In this document: positions 8,801 to 16,990 of the stretch, piece after piece
Numbering within the stretch: position 1 is the stretch's first letter
Layout of the letters: every line of letters begins with the position of its first letter
Source: Claveliimonas acetigenes
GTDB taxonomy: Bacteria > Bacillota > Clostridia > Lachnospirales > Lachnospiraceae
DNA length: 46,727 nt
Direction: 5' to 3'
Assembly (NCBI RefSeq): GCF_025567385.1
Contig: NZ_JAOQJU010000027.1
Coordinates: 1 to 46,727, forward strand
Made by a program: the position numbers and the translations under genes
The notes under the pieces: model-generated
The model's input: only the letters and a program-made list of their open reading frames with translations
The model's database searches: none
What the model was told of the DNA's origin: nothing

Positions 8801-11800
8801 TCGGTATGCTGCCGGATTCCATGCTGGGAAGCAGACTGTATGGTGTGGAACTGGATTCCATCACCGGGCGCATTGCGCAGAAATTGTATCCGCAGGCAGA
8901 AATCAAGGTGGCAGGCTTTGAAACCACCGACCGGCGCGACTTCTATGATCTGGCCGTGGGCAATGTGCCCTTTGGCAACTACCGTGTCAGCGATAAGCCC
9001 TATGATAAACTCGGATTTTCTATCCACAACTATTTCTTTGCCAAGGCATTGGATCAGGTTCGCCCCGGTGGCATCGTGGCCTTTGTTACCAGCCGCTACA
9101 CGATGGATTCCAAGAATCCGGACGCGCGAAAGTATCTGGCGCAACGGGCAGAACTGCTGGGAGCCATTCGACTTCCTAACAACGCATTCCGTGCCAATGC
9201 CGGTACAGATGTAGTGTCGGATATCATTTTTCTGCAAAAGAGAGACCATCCCATTGATATCGAACCGGATTGGGTGCATCTGGGGCTGACATCGGAGGGT
9301 ATTACCCTCAACAGCTATTTTGTTGACCACCCGGAAATGGTGCTGGGTGAGATTACAACGGAAAGTACCCAGTACGGCAAGGAAGAATGTACGGTCATTC
9401 CGATTCCGGATGAGGATCTGGGAGACCAGCTGCATGAGGCTGTGCAGCATATCGGCGGTCACTATGAAGCGCAGGAGCTGGCACCGGAGGAAGAACTGTC
9501 CTTGCAGGGCGAAACCATTCCGGCAGACCCTAATGTAAAGAACTTCTCCTATGCGGTGGTGGATGGGGATGTCTACTTCCGTGAGAACAGCATCATGCGA
9601 AAGGCTGACCTTTCTGCGACAGCCACTGGCAGGATCAAGGGCATGGTGGAGCTTCGTACCATTGTGCAGGAACTGATCGACTATCAGCTGAACGATTATC
9701 CGGAGGACGCGATTGCCCAGAAACAGCGGGAACTGAATGTAGCCTATGACCGATTCGCCGATCAATACGGGCTTATCAACTCCCGTGCAAATGCGCAGGC
9801 TTTTTCGGAAGATTCGTCTTATTATCTGCTCTGCTCTCTGGAAAATGTAGATGAAAACGGCAGGCTGGAATCCAAGGCGGATATGTTCACCAAACGGACG
9901 ATTCGACCGGAACGGGCTGTTACCAGCGTAGATACTCCGGCAGAGGCTCTGGCAATCTCCATCGGAGAGCGCGGCAAAGTGGATTTGCCCTATATGTCGG
10001 AGCTTTTAGGTACACCGGGAGAATTTGAAAAAATCCAGCAGGAACTGCATGGTGTCATTTTCAAAGACCCGATGACGCAGGGCGGCGAGGAAACCGGCTG
10101 GGTGACGGCTGATGAATATCTGTCCGGCAATGTCCGGGAAAAACTCCGCGTGGCAGAACTGGCTGCGGCTTCTGACCCTGCCTTTGCGGTAAACACGGAA
10201 TATTTGAAGAAAGCACAGCCGAAAGACCTGGATGCGTCGGAGATTGATGTGCGCCTTGGTGCCACATGGGTCAATCGGGATTATATCCAGCAGTTTATGG
10301 AAGAAACCTTTGAACCGCCGTTCTATCTGCGCAGAAATATTGAAGTGAAATTCTCTCCCATGACGGCAGAGTGGCAGATTACCGGCAAGAGTACACCGAG
10401 CCGGAATGATGTTCATGCCTATATGACCTACGGCACCAGCCGTGCCAATGCCTACCGAATTCTGGAGGATACGCTGAATCTGCGGGATATTCGTATTTAC
10501 GATACCGTGGAGGATGCAGACGGCAAGCAGAAGCGGGTTCTGAATAAAAAGGAGACCACCCTCGCCCAGCAGAAACAGCAGGCCATTAAGGATGCATTCC
10601 AGAACTGGGTGTGGAAAGACCCTTATCGCCGCGCGGAACTTGTGGAAAAGTATAACGAGCTGTTCAACAGTACCCGTCCTCGTGAGTATGATGGTTCTCA
10701 TATCCGCTTTGGCGGCATGAATCCGGAAATCCGGCTGCGGGAACACCAGCAGAATGCCATTGCTCATGTGCTGTACGGCGGCAATACGCTGCTGGCCCAC
10801 GAAGTGGGTGCCGGTAAGACTTTCGAGATGGCCGCTTCTGCTATGGAGGCAAAACGGCTGGGACTGTGCCAGAAATCCATGTTTGTCGTTCCGAATCATT
10901 TGACCCTTCAGTGGGCAAACGAGTTTCTGCGTCTGTATCCGAGTGCAAAATTGCTGGTGGCAAGCAAAAAGGACTTTGAAACTGCCCGCAGAAAGAAGTT
11001 CTGCGCACGAATTGCTACTGGTGATTACGATGCAGTCATCATCGGGCATTCCCAGTTTGAGAAAATTCCGGTGTCCGCAGAACGGCAGGAGCGGATTTTG
11101 ACTGCCCAGATTGATGAAATCGAAAACGCCATTGCTGAGATGAAATCCCAGAATGGCGAACGTTTCTCCATCAAACAGATGGAAAAGACCCGGAAAGGAT
11201 TGGAGGCGAGATTGGAGAAACTCCGGGCAACTGAGCGAAAGGACGATGTGATTACCTTTGAGCAGCTGGGCGTAGACCGGCTGTTCGTAGACGAGGCGCA
11301 CGCATTCAAGAACCTGTTCCTCTACACAAAAATGCGCAATGTCGCAGGCTTATCCACATCGGAAGCGCAGAAATCTTCGGATATGTTTATGAAGTGCCAG
11401 TATATGGACGAGTTGACAGGCGGGCGCGGCATCATCTTTGCGACCGGGACCCCGGTCAGCAACAGTATGACGGAGCTTTACACCATGATGCGGTATCTCC
11501 AGTATGGCACGTTGCAGCAGAAAGGGCTGACCCATTTCGACAGCTGGGCTTCTACCTTTGGTGAGACCACCACGGCCATTGAGCTGGCACCGGAAGGAAC
11601 CGGATACCGGGCAAGAACAAGATTTGCAAAGTTCTTCAACCTGCCGGAGCTGATGAATATGTTCAAGGAAGTGGCAGATATCAAGACTTCCGATCAGCTG
11701 CATCTGCCGGTGCCGGAGGCAAAATTTGAAACCGTGGTGGTGCAGCCCTCGGAGCATCAGCAGGCGATGGTGGCGGAGCTTTCGGAACGGGCGGCGGCTG

Positions 11801-13248
11801 TGCATTCCGGCGTGGTAGACCCGTCGGTCGATAACATGCTGAAAATCACATCGGATGGCAGAAAGCTGGGGCTGGATCAGCGGCTGATGAATCCGCTCCT
11901 GCCGGATGCCCCCAACAGTAAGCTCAACGCCTGTGTGCGGAATGTGCTTCGTATTTATGAGGAAGGACAGTCGGATAAGCTGACCCAGCTGCTGTTCTGC
12001 GACCTCAGCACACCGAAAAACGATGGAACCTTCAATGTCTATGAGGATATCCGCACTAAACTCATCCAGTCCGGCGTACCGGAAGAAGAAATCACATTTA
12101 TCCATGATGCTGATACCGAGGCAAAAAAGAAAGATTTGTTTGCCAAAGTTCGTACCGGACAGGTTCGGGTGTTGTTAGGTTCGACGCAGAAGATGGGCGC
12201 AGGCACGAACGTGCAGGACAGGCTGGTGGCCGTGCATCATCTGGATGTGGGCTGGCGGCCTGCTGATATGACCCAGCGAAATGGTCGTATCATCCGTCAG
12301 GGAAATCGAAACAAAGAAGTGCAGGTTTATCAGTATGTGACGGAAGGAACTTTTGATGCCTACCTCTATCAGACACTGGAGAATAAGCAGAAGTTTATCA
12401 GTCAGATCATGACCAGCAAATCTCCGGTACGTTCCTGTGATGATGTGGATGAGCAGGCACTTTCCTATGCGGAGATCAAGGCACTTTGTGCAGGAGACCC
12501 GCAGATCAAGGAGAAAATGGATTTGGATGTAGATGTTGCAAGGCTGAAAGTGCTGAAAGCGGATCATCAGAGTCAGCAGTACCGATTGGAGGATAAGCTG
12601 ATGAAATATTTTCCTGCAGAGATTGAGAAGACGCAGGGTTTCATCAAGGGCTTTCAGTCGGATATCCGGACAGTGGCGGCACATCCGTTGCCGGAAGAAG
12701 GGTTCTGCGGTATGGATGTGAAGGACACGCGATTTACTGAAAAAGCCGAGGCCGGTGAAGCAATCCTCGCAATCTGTAAAGCCAATCAGAGTCTGGAGCC
12801 GGTGCCGCTTGGCAGCTATCGAGGTTTCAAAATGGATCTGGCATTTGACAGCTTTCAGAAAGAGTATCAGGTGCTGCTGAAAGGCGAGATGACCCACCGG
12901 GTACCCATCGGCACCAGTGCTGCGGGCAATATCCAGCGTCTGGACAATGCTCTTGCCGGGATTCCTGCAAGGCTGGAAAAGGCAGAACAGCAGTTGGACA
13001 GTCTTAGAAGCCAACAGGAAGCGGCGCAGGCCGAGCTTGGCAAGCCGTTCCCGCAAGAGACGGAACTGGCAGAAAAGAGTGTAAGACTGGCAGAACTGGA
13101 CGCACTTTTGAATATGGATGACCGTGGAAAGGATGACCCTGACCGTGAGAAAACAACGGAAAAGCCGTCTGTCCTGGCAGAGCTGCGTGACCGTGCAGGG
13201 CGCATTCCGCCGATGACACATCGAAATGATGAGGAGGTGGCACTATGA
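5884..13248 (+). CDS. Giant ICE protein: ArdC-like N-terminus, N6-adenine methylase-like domain and SNF2/DEAH helicase
   Basis: This is a cytoplasmic 2,454-residue fusion. Residues 1-120 (AQITGSKEQWTAFLTTSARL, then KRGSKGIALLD) look like the ArdC-type N-terminal domain. Residues about 260-380 are acidic and Gly/Ser-rich, and a second gene is read here in another frame. LPD/YodL-like modules follow. A methylase core has motif I EPSMGVGNFFG near 963 and motif IV as NVPFG near 1027, a variant of NPPF. The helicase has Walker A HEVGAGKT near 1640, DEAH near 1801, FATGTPVSNSMTELY, and motif VI QRNGRIIRQGN near 2130. Such proteins are ICE hallmarks thought to help element DNA survive or replicate in recipients. 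AGGAGG precedes ATG 5884 (or 5887). The gene overlaps mobC by four bases. Confidence 0.92.
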   Translation: MMTKTAYYMQMAQEAAAQITGSKEQWTAFLTTSARLYKYPFAEQLMIYKQRPEATACAEYDLWNDRMNRYVKRGSKGIALLDMRGEQPKLRYVFDVADTGERKNSRPVQLWKMNAEHEQPIIRALDVAFDVPAGAGSLENHIMEAAERLARDYWEENRRQISDIVADSYLEGYDELNIGASFKRAAAVSIAYSVFTRTVGNADDYFEHEDFLDIFDFNTQAAANVLGTAVSEMSSQIFREIERTIRTYEKDKQAERSQNYDGAELHEERRLPDSGYPVVGAGTEAPGQVREDAQSVPAGEQHAAVQSPDPDREAVSAPVGDSGDRDRTDGADDGGASESESGTGQEIEPNGLGAAHEHAESAGRGSHSDGTYQQLNFMSLFQSEAEQIQKIDAAAENAAREAESEKPSAFVISENEIDRMLRAGSNFEGGKIRIYALYQQQGDAKERAAFLKAEYGLGGHSYTFMDGSRGFADYDGKGILLRNYGHDREVRLTWSAVDKRLDRLVVNGQYLTALEMEEYRKLEQEYGAPLPMPTAAHVFPPTPPEHYDTGNEHVDNLLNTAADVYARSELAAPQRFTVMETDAGYAVWDDIQDGIHVEPDGVSEEFTSEWEAETYRQQLIEKVQEREAKDWLYVEQSKQNLQQDIPFPDVESEEIQESAHAETDPLVLEMQEHARELAKESGYAPDERFVVTMTGENFPDSKDAFAIWDYVKEEYYGYSDGKVQTFADYVSASEALQEIRGRNMEAEKEPATVQPEPAAPVQPDYRVGDTLYLDGKAFTIEKVGLFDVELRDPDSVYPIFRSESKENLARLLGHEENVHLHNLVVDLNSGKEEAFRAGHEAKHAENYRINSFHLGEGSPKQKFRANMDAIYTLKALENQHRDATPEEQETLANYVGWGGLADAFDAEKTAWTGEYKELKAALTEEEYAAARASTLNAHYTSPTVIRAIYEALDGMGFEKGNILEPSMGVGNFFGMLPDSMLGSRLYGVELDSITGRIAQKLYPQAEIKVAGFETTDRRDFYDLAVGNVPFGNYRVSDKPYDKLGFSIHNYFFAKALDQVRPGGIVAFVTSRYTMDSKNPDARKYLAQRAELLGAIRLPNNAFRANAGTDVVSDIIFLQKRDHPIDIEPDWVHLGLTSEGITLNSYFVDHPEMVLGEITTESTQYGKEECTVIPIPDEDLGDQLHEAVQHIGGHYEAQELAPEEELSLQGETIPADPNVKNFSYAVVDGDVYFRENSIMRKADLSATATGRIKGMVELRTIVQELIDYQLNDYPEDAIAQKQRELNVAYDRFADQYGLINSRANAQAFSEDSSYYLLCSLENVDENGRLESKADMFTKRTIRPERAVTSVDTPAEALAISIGERGKVDLPYMSELLGTPGEFEKIQQELHGVIFKDPMTQGGEETGWVTADEYLSGNVREKLRVAELAAASDPAFAVNTEYLKKAQPKDLDASEIDVRLGATWVNRDYIQQFMEETFEPPFYLRRNIEVKFSPMTAEWQITGKSTPSRNDVHAYMTYGTSRANAYRILEDTLNLRDIRIYDTVEDADGKQKRVLNKKETTLAQQKQQAIKDAFQNWVWKDPYRRAELVEKYNELFNSTRPREYDGSHIRFGGMNPEIRLREHQQNAIAHVLYGGNTLLAHEVGAGKTFEMAASAMEAKRLGLCQKSMFVVPNHLTLQWANEFLRLYPSAKLLVASKKDFETARRKKFCARIATGDYDAVIIGHSQFEKIPVSAERQERILTAQIDEIENAIAEMKSQNGERFSIKQMEKTRKGLEARLEKLRATERKDDVITFEQLGVDRLFVDEAHAFKNLFLYTKMRNVAGLSTSEAQKSSDMFMKCQYMDELTGGRGIIFATGTPVSNSMTELYTMMRYLQYGTLQQKGLTHFDSWASTFGETTTAIELAPEGTGYRARTRFAKFFNLPELMNMFKEVADIKTSDQLHLPVPEAKFETVVVQPSEHQQAMVAELSERAAAVHSGVVDPSVDNMLKITSDGRKLGLDQRLMNPLLPDAPNSKLNACVRNVLRIYEEGQSDKLTQLLFCDLSTPKNDGTFNVYEDIRTKLIQSGVPEEEITFIHDADTEAKKKDLFAKVRTGQVRVLLGSTQKMGAGTNVQDRLVAVHHLDVGWRPADMTQRNGRIIRQGNRNKEVQVYQYVTEGTFDAYLYQTLENKQKFISQIMTSKSPVRSCDDVDEQALSYAEIKALCAGDPQIKEKMDLDVDVARLKVLKADHQSQQYRLEDKLMKYFPAEIEKTQGFIKGFQSDIRTVAAHPLPEEGFCGMDVKDTRFTEKAEAGEAILAICKANQSLEPVPLGSYRGFKMDLAFDSFQKEYQVLLKGEMTHRVPIGTSAAGNIQRLDNALAGIPARLEKAEQQLDSLRSQQEAAQAELGKPFPQETELAEKSVRLAELDALLNMDDRGKDDPDREKTTEKPSVLAELRDRAGRIPPMTHRNDEEVAL
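6662..7009 (+). CDS. TnpV-family protein nested inside the helicase gene in the +1 frame
   Basis: Read one base shifted from the helicase, this frame encodes 115 residues starting MMELNYTKNGDYLIPDI. It continues LGKYGRMRRAFLQENNTLLY, then ILTEKLYPHLWEIQETA, and ends VQHMNMLKAQAEEVILTEL. This matches the TnpV family of transposon-encoded proteins from start to end. AAAGGAG at 6647-6653 sits eight bases before the first ATG. In the helicase frame the same bases give a disordered Asp/Glu/Gly/Ser-rich linker with no fold, consistent with the TnpV frame being the constrained one. TnpV function is unknown. The second ATG (6665) is an alternative start. Confidence 0.85.
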   Translation: MMELNYTKNGDYLIPDIQLSVQEQKPLGKYGRMRRAFLQENNTLLYNHLILTEKLYPHLWEIQETATARMEQMMAELLKANPAPDKKSNQMAWVQHMNMLKAQAEEVILTELINS

Positions 13249-13577
13249 GTGTTCGGGAACACTGGATCAATGTCCGGGTAAATCCGGAAGAGCTGGCGAG
13301 GATTCGTGAAAAGCAGAAAGAATTGGGGATTCGGAATACCGGTGCCTATATGAGAAAAATGGCGATGGACGGGTACTGCGTAAATCTTGATTTGTCGGAT
13401 GTGGCGCAGGTATCCACACTTCTTCGCCGATGCAGCAACAACCTGAACCAGTACGCAAAACGCGCCAATGAATCTGGAAGCATCTATGCGGAGGATATCC
13501 GGGATTTGCAGAAGCGACTGGATGAACTCTGGGAGATGCAAAAGCTGATCTTAAAGAGGCTTTCTGGTATTCGATGA
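13245..13577 (+). CDS. mobC: MobC relaxosome accessory protein
   Basis: This 110-residue DNA-binding protein begins MSVREHWINVRVNPEELARI, a ribbon-helix-helix-like start. It has the MobC signature STLLRRCSNNLNQYAKRANE at residues 62-81, followed by a helical coiled segment (DLQKRLDELWEMQKLILKRL). MobC proteins bind near oriT and help the relaxase open the strand. It overlaps the helicase gene by four bases and precedes the relaxase by three genes. The 154 bases after it hold a small hairpin, CACAGA/TCTGTG around 13613-13632, followed by a T-rich stretch that may terminate the long upstream operon. Confidence 0.9.
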   Translation: MSVREHWINVRVNPEELARIREKQKELGIRNTGAYMRKMAMDGYCVNLDLSDVAQVSTLLRRCSNNLNQYAKRANESGSIYAEDIRDLQKRLDELWEMQKLILKRLSGIR

Positions 13578-13731
13578 CGGCGCAAACGTGCGGAATTTCT
13601 ATTGCACATGGCACAGATGAAACAGTCTGTGTCATTACATATTTTTTGCAGGTCTTCCTGTTGACATCGTGGTGTTTGACAAGCGGGTACGATAAAATGA
13701 AGATGAAAAGAAAAACGAAGGGGTGAAATCC

Positions 13732-14037
13732 ATGAAGATCGTATGTTTTTTGTTGAAGCTGGTGCTGAAAATCCTGTTGCTGCCGGTTGCGTTTCTGCTG
13801 CGATTTCTGTGCTTTATCTGGAATCTGCTGATGCAGCTATCCCTGTGGGCACTTTCGCCGGTTATGCTTTTCGTTCTTGGCTGCGGCATTTATTCTGTGG
13901 TTCGGGCGAGCTGGACGGATGTGTTCTTGCTGACCCTGATTGAGATGGGACTGTTCGCAGCTGCGGTTGGAGCGGGCGGCATCATGGAACTAATGGAACG
14001 GCTGTGCGAGTGTGTGGAGGATGTTTTGACAATTTGA
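13732..14037 (+). CDS. Small membrane protein, CD1845-like
   Basis: From ATG 13732 the protein has 101 residues and is mostly hydrophobic. It starts MKIVCFLLKLVLKILLLPVA, has a second hydrophobic block around LWALSPVMLFVLGCGIY, a third around FLLTLIEMGLFAAAVGAGG, then a short charged C-terminus. Similar small proteins (CD1845 family) lie between MobC and the relaxase in clostridial ICEs; their function is not known. GAAGGGG seven bases upstream favours ATG 13732 over GTG 13723. A possible promoter region with two TTGACA boxes lies about 13,660-13,690, but no good -10 spacing was found. Confidence 0.75.
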   Translation: MKIVCFLLKLVLKILLLPVAFLLRFLCFIWNLLMQLSLWALSPVMLFVLGCGIYSVVRASWTDVFLLTLIEMGLFAAAVGAGGIMELMERLCECVEDVLTI

Positions 14038-14053
14038 GTTCAGGAGGGATTAG

Positions 14054-14323
14054 ATGGATATTCAGTTTATGAAAGATTATTATGATTTACGGTACGAGGA
14101 AACAGATGGAGAGAATCATTTTGTGGATGAGGCAGCTTATCAGGAAAAACAGTCTGAGCAATCGAAGATAGAAGACCAGCTGATGGAAATGGTGGGCGGC
14201 AGCGAATCTAAAGTGTGGAAGCTGTACGAAAGCATCATGTGTGTCTATTTCGATATGGAAGAAATCATCAAGCAGGCCGTTTATTTGCAGGGAGCTTATG
14301 ACCGGGAACTGATGTTAAAATGA
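14054..14323 (+). CDS. Small conserved ICE protein, possibly DUF6809-like
   Basis: The protein has 89 residues, is acidic and mostly helical. It starts MDIQFMKDYYDLRYEETDGE and ends QAVYLQGAYDRELMLK. The C-terminal helix with QGAYDREL resembles small clostridial proteins annotated DUF6809/DUF6664, but this is a weak match made from memory. CAGGAGGG lies seven to ten bases before the ATG. It sits between the small membrane protein and the relaxase and is followed directly by a hairpin terminator, so the relaxase may have separate expression control. Confidence 0.6.
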   Translation: MDIQFMKDYYDLRYEETDGENHFVDEAAYQEKQSEQSKIEDQLMEMVGGSESKVWKLYESIMCVYFDMEEIIKQAVYLQGAYDRELMLK

Positions 14324-14339
14324 GAATAGTAGATTGGTA

Positions 14340-14365
14340 AGAGCTGCCTTCGGGTAGCTCTTTTT
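14340..14365 (+). terminator. Intrinsic terminator or attenuator ahead of the relaxase
   Basis: A nine-pair stem, AGAGCTGCC / GGTAGCTCT (one G-T pair), closes on a TTCG tetraloop and is followed by TTTTT. It ends about a dozen bases before the relaxase start, so it would end or attenuate transcripts entering the relaxase gene. Confidence 0.7.
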
Positions 14366-14377
14366 AGATGGAGGAAT

Positions 14378-15850
14378 ATGAAAATGGCGGCTACAAGACT
14401 AATTGCGCTGCATATCAATAAAGGAAAGACGGTAGCGCAGTGTCTGGCTGACCGTACTGATTATTCTGAGAATGCAGCAAAGACGGAAGATGGAAAATAT
14501 ATCAGCGCGTATGCCTGTGATGCAAAGACCTGTGATGAAGAATTTCTGCTTTCCAAACGGCAGTATGAGCATATTACCGGTAGAACCCAGGCGCATGATG
14601 TGATTGCATATCAGATTCGGCAATCCTTTAAGCCCGGAGAAATCACGCCGGAGGAGGCGAACAAGGTTGGGTATGAGACAGCCATGCGATTCACCAAGGG
14701 AAAACACGCATTTATCGTGGCTACCCATGTTGATCGCGCGCATATTCATAACCACATTATTTTTAATTCGACAACATTAGACTGCACCAGAAAATTCCGA
14801 GATTTTCGCTTATCCGGTCTTGCGCTGGCAAGGCTCAGTGATATCGTCTGCCTGGAACATCGGTTGTCGGTCATTATCCGGAAACCCTATGGAGAGCGGC
14901 AGAAGAGAACGGAATACCCGGAGAAAAAATCGCAGCGGGATGAAATCTGCGAGGCCATTGATGCGGCATTGGAAAGAAAACCGAGAAGTTATCGGGAACT
15001 GATTGGAATTTTGCAGGATGTAGGGTATGAGTATAAAGATGGAAAACAGCCTGCACTGCGGGGAAAAGGCCACGCCAGATTTGCTCGTTTCTGCTCTCTT
15101 GGCAAAGGATATTCGGTTGAAGAACTCTGCGAAGTGATTGCCGGAAATGCGGTTCATAAAAGCAAATTTGCAGAGAAAAACCGCACAAGCGCACGGTCTG
15201 CGCAGGTGCATCAGAAGGCGGAGCTGTCGTTCCTTGTTGATGTCCGTGCAAAAATGCAGGCGGGCAAAGGTGCGGGATATGCGCGCTGGGCGAAAGTCTT
15301 TAACCTGAAGCAGATGGCAAAAGCTATGATGTTCATGGAAGAGCATGGAATCAAGAGCTATGCAGAGCTGAAAGAAAAGGCAGATGGAATTTCTGAAAAA
15401 AGTGATGCGCTGCTGGAATCTGTAAAGGCAGATGAGGCACGGATGTCGGAAGTATCGGTGCTGCGGAAGCATCTAATCAATTATGCTAAGACAAAAGATG
15501 TTTTTGCTGCGTATAAGGCATCCGGCTACAATCGGGAGTTCTATGAAGCCCATCGGGATATGCTGGCCTTGCGCAGCGCAGCAAAAAAGGCGTTTGATGC
15601 CTATAAGAAAGAGAACGGTTCTGACAAAAAGCTTCCACGCATCAGCGAGCTGAACGCAGAGTATGCGATGCTCCTGGAACGAAAGAAAAGCTCCTATGCA
15701 GAGTACCGCAAGACCAAATCGGAAATGCAGGATTGGCTCGTGGCGCAGAAGATTGTGCAGGAAATCCTTAAAGAGGACGAACAGAAGAAAGAGCAGCTGC
15801 ATGAGCAGGAAGTGCGGCAGGAAGAAGAAAATAGACAGAATAGCAGATGA
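14378..15850 (+). CDS. MobP-type relaxase (mobilisation nuclease)
   Basis: This 490-residue protein nicks oriT and stays attached to the transferred strand. The N-terminal 200 residues are the relaxase domain: a conserved start (TRLIALHINKGKTVAQCLAD) with Tyr29 in RTDYSENA as a candidate catalytic tyrosine, and the metal-binding histidine cluster H117-V-D-R-A-H-I-H-N-H126 followed by IIFNS. Residues 190-250 (SYRELIGILQDVGYEYKDGK) resemble the region after the catalytic domain in Tn1549-like relaxases. The C-terminal 200 residues are charged and probably coiled coil (LLERKKSSYAEYRKTKSEM). TGGAGG five bases before ATG 14378 supports the start. The gene is complete and ends just before a strong terminator. 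Confidence 0.93.
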   Translation: MKMAATRLIALHINKGKTVAQCLADRTDYSENAAKTEDGKYISAYACDAKTCDEEFLLSKRQYEHITGRTQAHDVIAYQIRQSFKPGEITPEEANKVGYETAMRFTKGKHAFIVATHVDRAHIHNHIIFNSTTLDCTRKFRDFRLSGLALARLSDIVCLEHRLSVIIRKPYGERQKRTEYPEKKSQRDEICEAIDAALERKPRSYRELIGILQDVGYEYKDGKQPALRGKGHARFARFCSLGKGYSVEELCEVIAGNAVHKSKFAEKNRTSARSAQVHQKAELSFLVDVRAKMQAGKGAGYARWAKVFNLKQMAKAMMFMEEHGIKSYAELKEKADGISEKSDALLESVKADEARMSEVSVLRKHLINYAKTKDVFAAYKASGYNREFYEAHRDMLALRSAAKKAFDAYKKENGSDKKLPRISELNAEYAMLLERKKSSYAEYRKTKSEMQDWLVAQKIVQEILKEDEQKKEQLHEQEVRQEEENRQNSR

Positions 15851-15854
15851 TGGA

Positions 15855-15906
15855 AAGCCCGGTGCAGTGTGAGTGTTATGCTCATGCTGCACCGGGCTTT
15901 TTTTCT
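15855..15906 (+). terminator. Strong intrinsic terminator after the relaxase
   Basis: AAGCCCGGTGCAG (15855-15867) pairs perfectly with CTGCACCGGGCTT (15887-15899), and seven more Ts follow. It begins five bases after the relaxase stop and should separate the mobilisation operon from the accessory region. Confidence 0.9.
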
Positions 15907-15978
15907 TTGGCAGGAACTGCCGTTAAAGCATCCGGAACGGATGCGCAGCTCGATGCCGCAGGCAGCGTTCTATGGGGA

Positions 15979-16035
15979 TTGGGGAGTTTCCCCAACAAGC
16001 AGAAAATCGCTTTCGTGTCACGAAAGCCCTGCTTG
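15979..16035 (+). other. Candidate origin of transfer (oriT) with adjacent hairpins
   Basis: Two inverted repeats abut in the 320-base gap after the relaxase. TTGGGGA/TCCCCAA (15979-15985, 15989-15995) is followed at once by a larger structure. Its outer arms are CAAGCAG/CTGCTTG (15996-16002, 16029-16035) and its inner arms CTTTCGTG/CACGAAAG (16010-16017, 16019-16026). Relaxases of this kind recognise hairpins next to the nick site, and oriT usually lies beside the relaxase or MobC gene. The position and compact dyads fit oriT, but I cannot point to a nick site. A regulatory RNA is the alternative. The remainder of the gap (15907-15978 and 16036-16172) shows no gene. Confidence 0.5.
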
Positions 16036-16172
16036 CAGAAGAGTGGATTCTAAAAAATCGTTCAAAATTTGGAAGAACTTTCGATTGATTTTGTTCGTTT
16101 CTTGGAGTAGAATATAAATGAGAAATTTTAACTTGCTGCGAGTGACTTTAGACATCGAAAAAGAGGTTCCGT

Positions 16173-16400
16173 ATGGATTTCATGACGATTAAGCAGGCTT
16201 CTGAAAAATGGGGCATCTGCACAAGGAGAGTACAGACATTATGCACAGAAGGGCGAATTGATGGTGCCGAGCGTTTAGGCCATCAGTGGGTCATTCCTAT
16301 TAACGCCGAAAAGCCGAAGGATGCCAGAATCAAAAGCGGCAGATACATTAAAACAAAATCCGGAAATGGAGAGAACGAAGATGGAAAGAAAACCGTATAG
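16173..16400 (+). CDS. Helix-turn-helix DNA-binding protein of the BREX locus
   Basis: The 75-residue protein starts MDFMTIKQASEKWGICTRRV and continues QTLCTEGRIDGAERLGHQWV, a MerR/excisionase-like winged helix-turn-helix. A basic tail follows. It precedes brxA and overlaps it by 20 bases, so it is very likely co-transcribed and may be the local regulator of the BREX genes. AAAGAGG six bases upstream supports ATG 16173. An AT-rich stretch at 16100-16140 could hold the promoter, but no consensus pair is convincing. Confidence 0.8.
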   Translation: MDFMTIKQASEKWGICTRRVQTLCTEGRIDGAERLGHQWVIPINAEKPKDARIKSGRYIKTKSGNGENEDGKKTV

Positions 16401-16989
16401 TGCTGGAGCCGTGAAATTTTCGTTCTGGTTCATGGAATTTCGGAAAACCGTGCAGCTTTTGAGCGAGGGTAAGAGCTTTGCAGATATTAAAAAGTTGAAT
16501 GAAGAGACAAACATCTATGGTGCACCGACAAAACTACGAGCGCAGCAGATTTATTCTACCGTAACAGCCCGTATCAAGACATTAGATGAAAGCTTTTATC
16601 CAATCTTTCTGAGCAGTGATCTTGCTACACAAAAATTATTTGTGCTGACTGCGGCTCTTTTGCATGACACGCTGTTCTTTGATTTTGTGTATGAAGTAGT
16701 GCGGGAAAAAATGATTCTTGGTTCCGATGAGCTGACGGATGCAGATATCCGGATATTTTTCAAAAATAAGCAGGAACAGAGTGAGAAAGTGGCTTCTCTT
16801 CAAGACTATACGCTGCACCGTCTCGGTTCCTGCTATAAGACACAGCTTTATGAAGCAGGACTTTTAGAAAGCAACCAGGCAAACAGCACAAGAAAAATAC
16901 TGAAGCCAATTCTTGATATTGCATTTGAGCATTGGCTTTATGACCATGATCTTGGCATCATGGTAAAAACACTGACGGGGGTAAGATGA
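16381..16989 (+). CDS. brxA: BREX protein BrxA (DUF1819)
   Basis: The 202-residue protein starts MERKPYSAGAVKFSFWFMEF. It has the DUF1819 pattern: an N-terminal block ending KTVQLLSEGKSFADI, then RAQQIYSTVTARIKTLDESF, then the helical ALLHDTLFFDFVYEVVREK and a late DYTLHRLGS. BrxA is a small DNA-binding protein of BREX phage defence. The length is normal for the family. ATG 16381 was chosen for GGAGAG upstream and because family members begin about here; ATG 16366 is possible. It is followed by brxB after one base, in the canonical BREX order. Confidence 0.88.
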   Translation: MERKPYSAGAVKFSFWFMEFRKTVQLLSEGKSFADIKKLNEETNIYGAPTKLRAQQIYSTVTARIKTLDESFYPIFLSSDLATQKLFVLTAALLHDTLFFDFVYEVVREKMILGSDELTDADIRIFFKNKQEQSEKVASLQDYTLHRLGSCYKTQLYEAGLLESNQANSTRKILKPILDIAFEHWLYDHDLGIMVKTLTGVR

Positions 16990-16990
16990 A

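Noticed and set aside
8509..9765. Long minus-strand ORF of 418 codons inside the helicase gene
   Set aside because: It mirrors the helicase frame, lacks a ribosome binding site and family motifs; a codon-bias shadow.
10006..11301. Minus-strand ORF of 431 codons inside the helicase gene
   Set aside because: Same reason: antisense shadow of a GC-biased coding region that includes the helicase Walker A.
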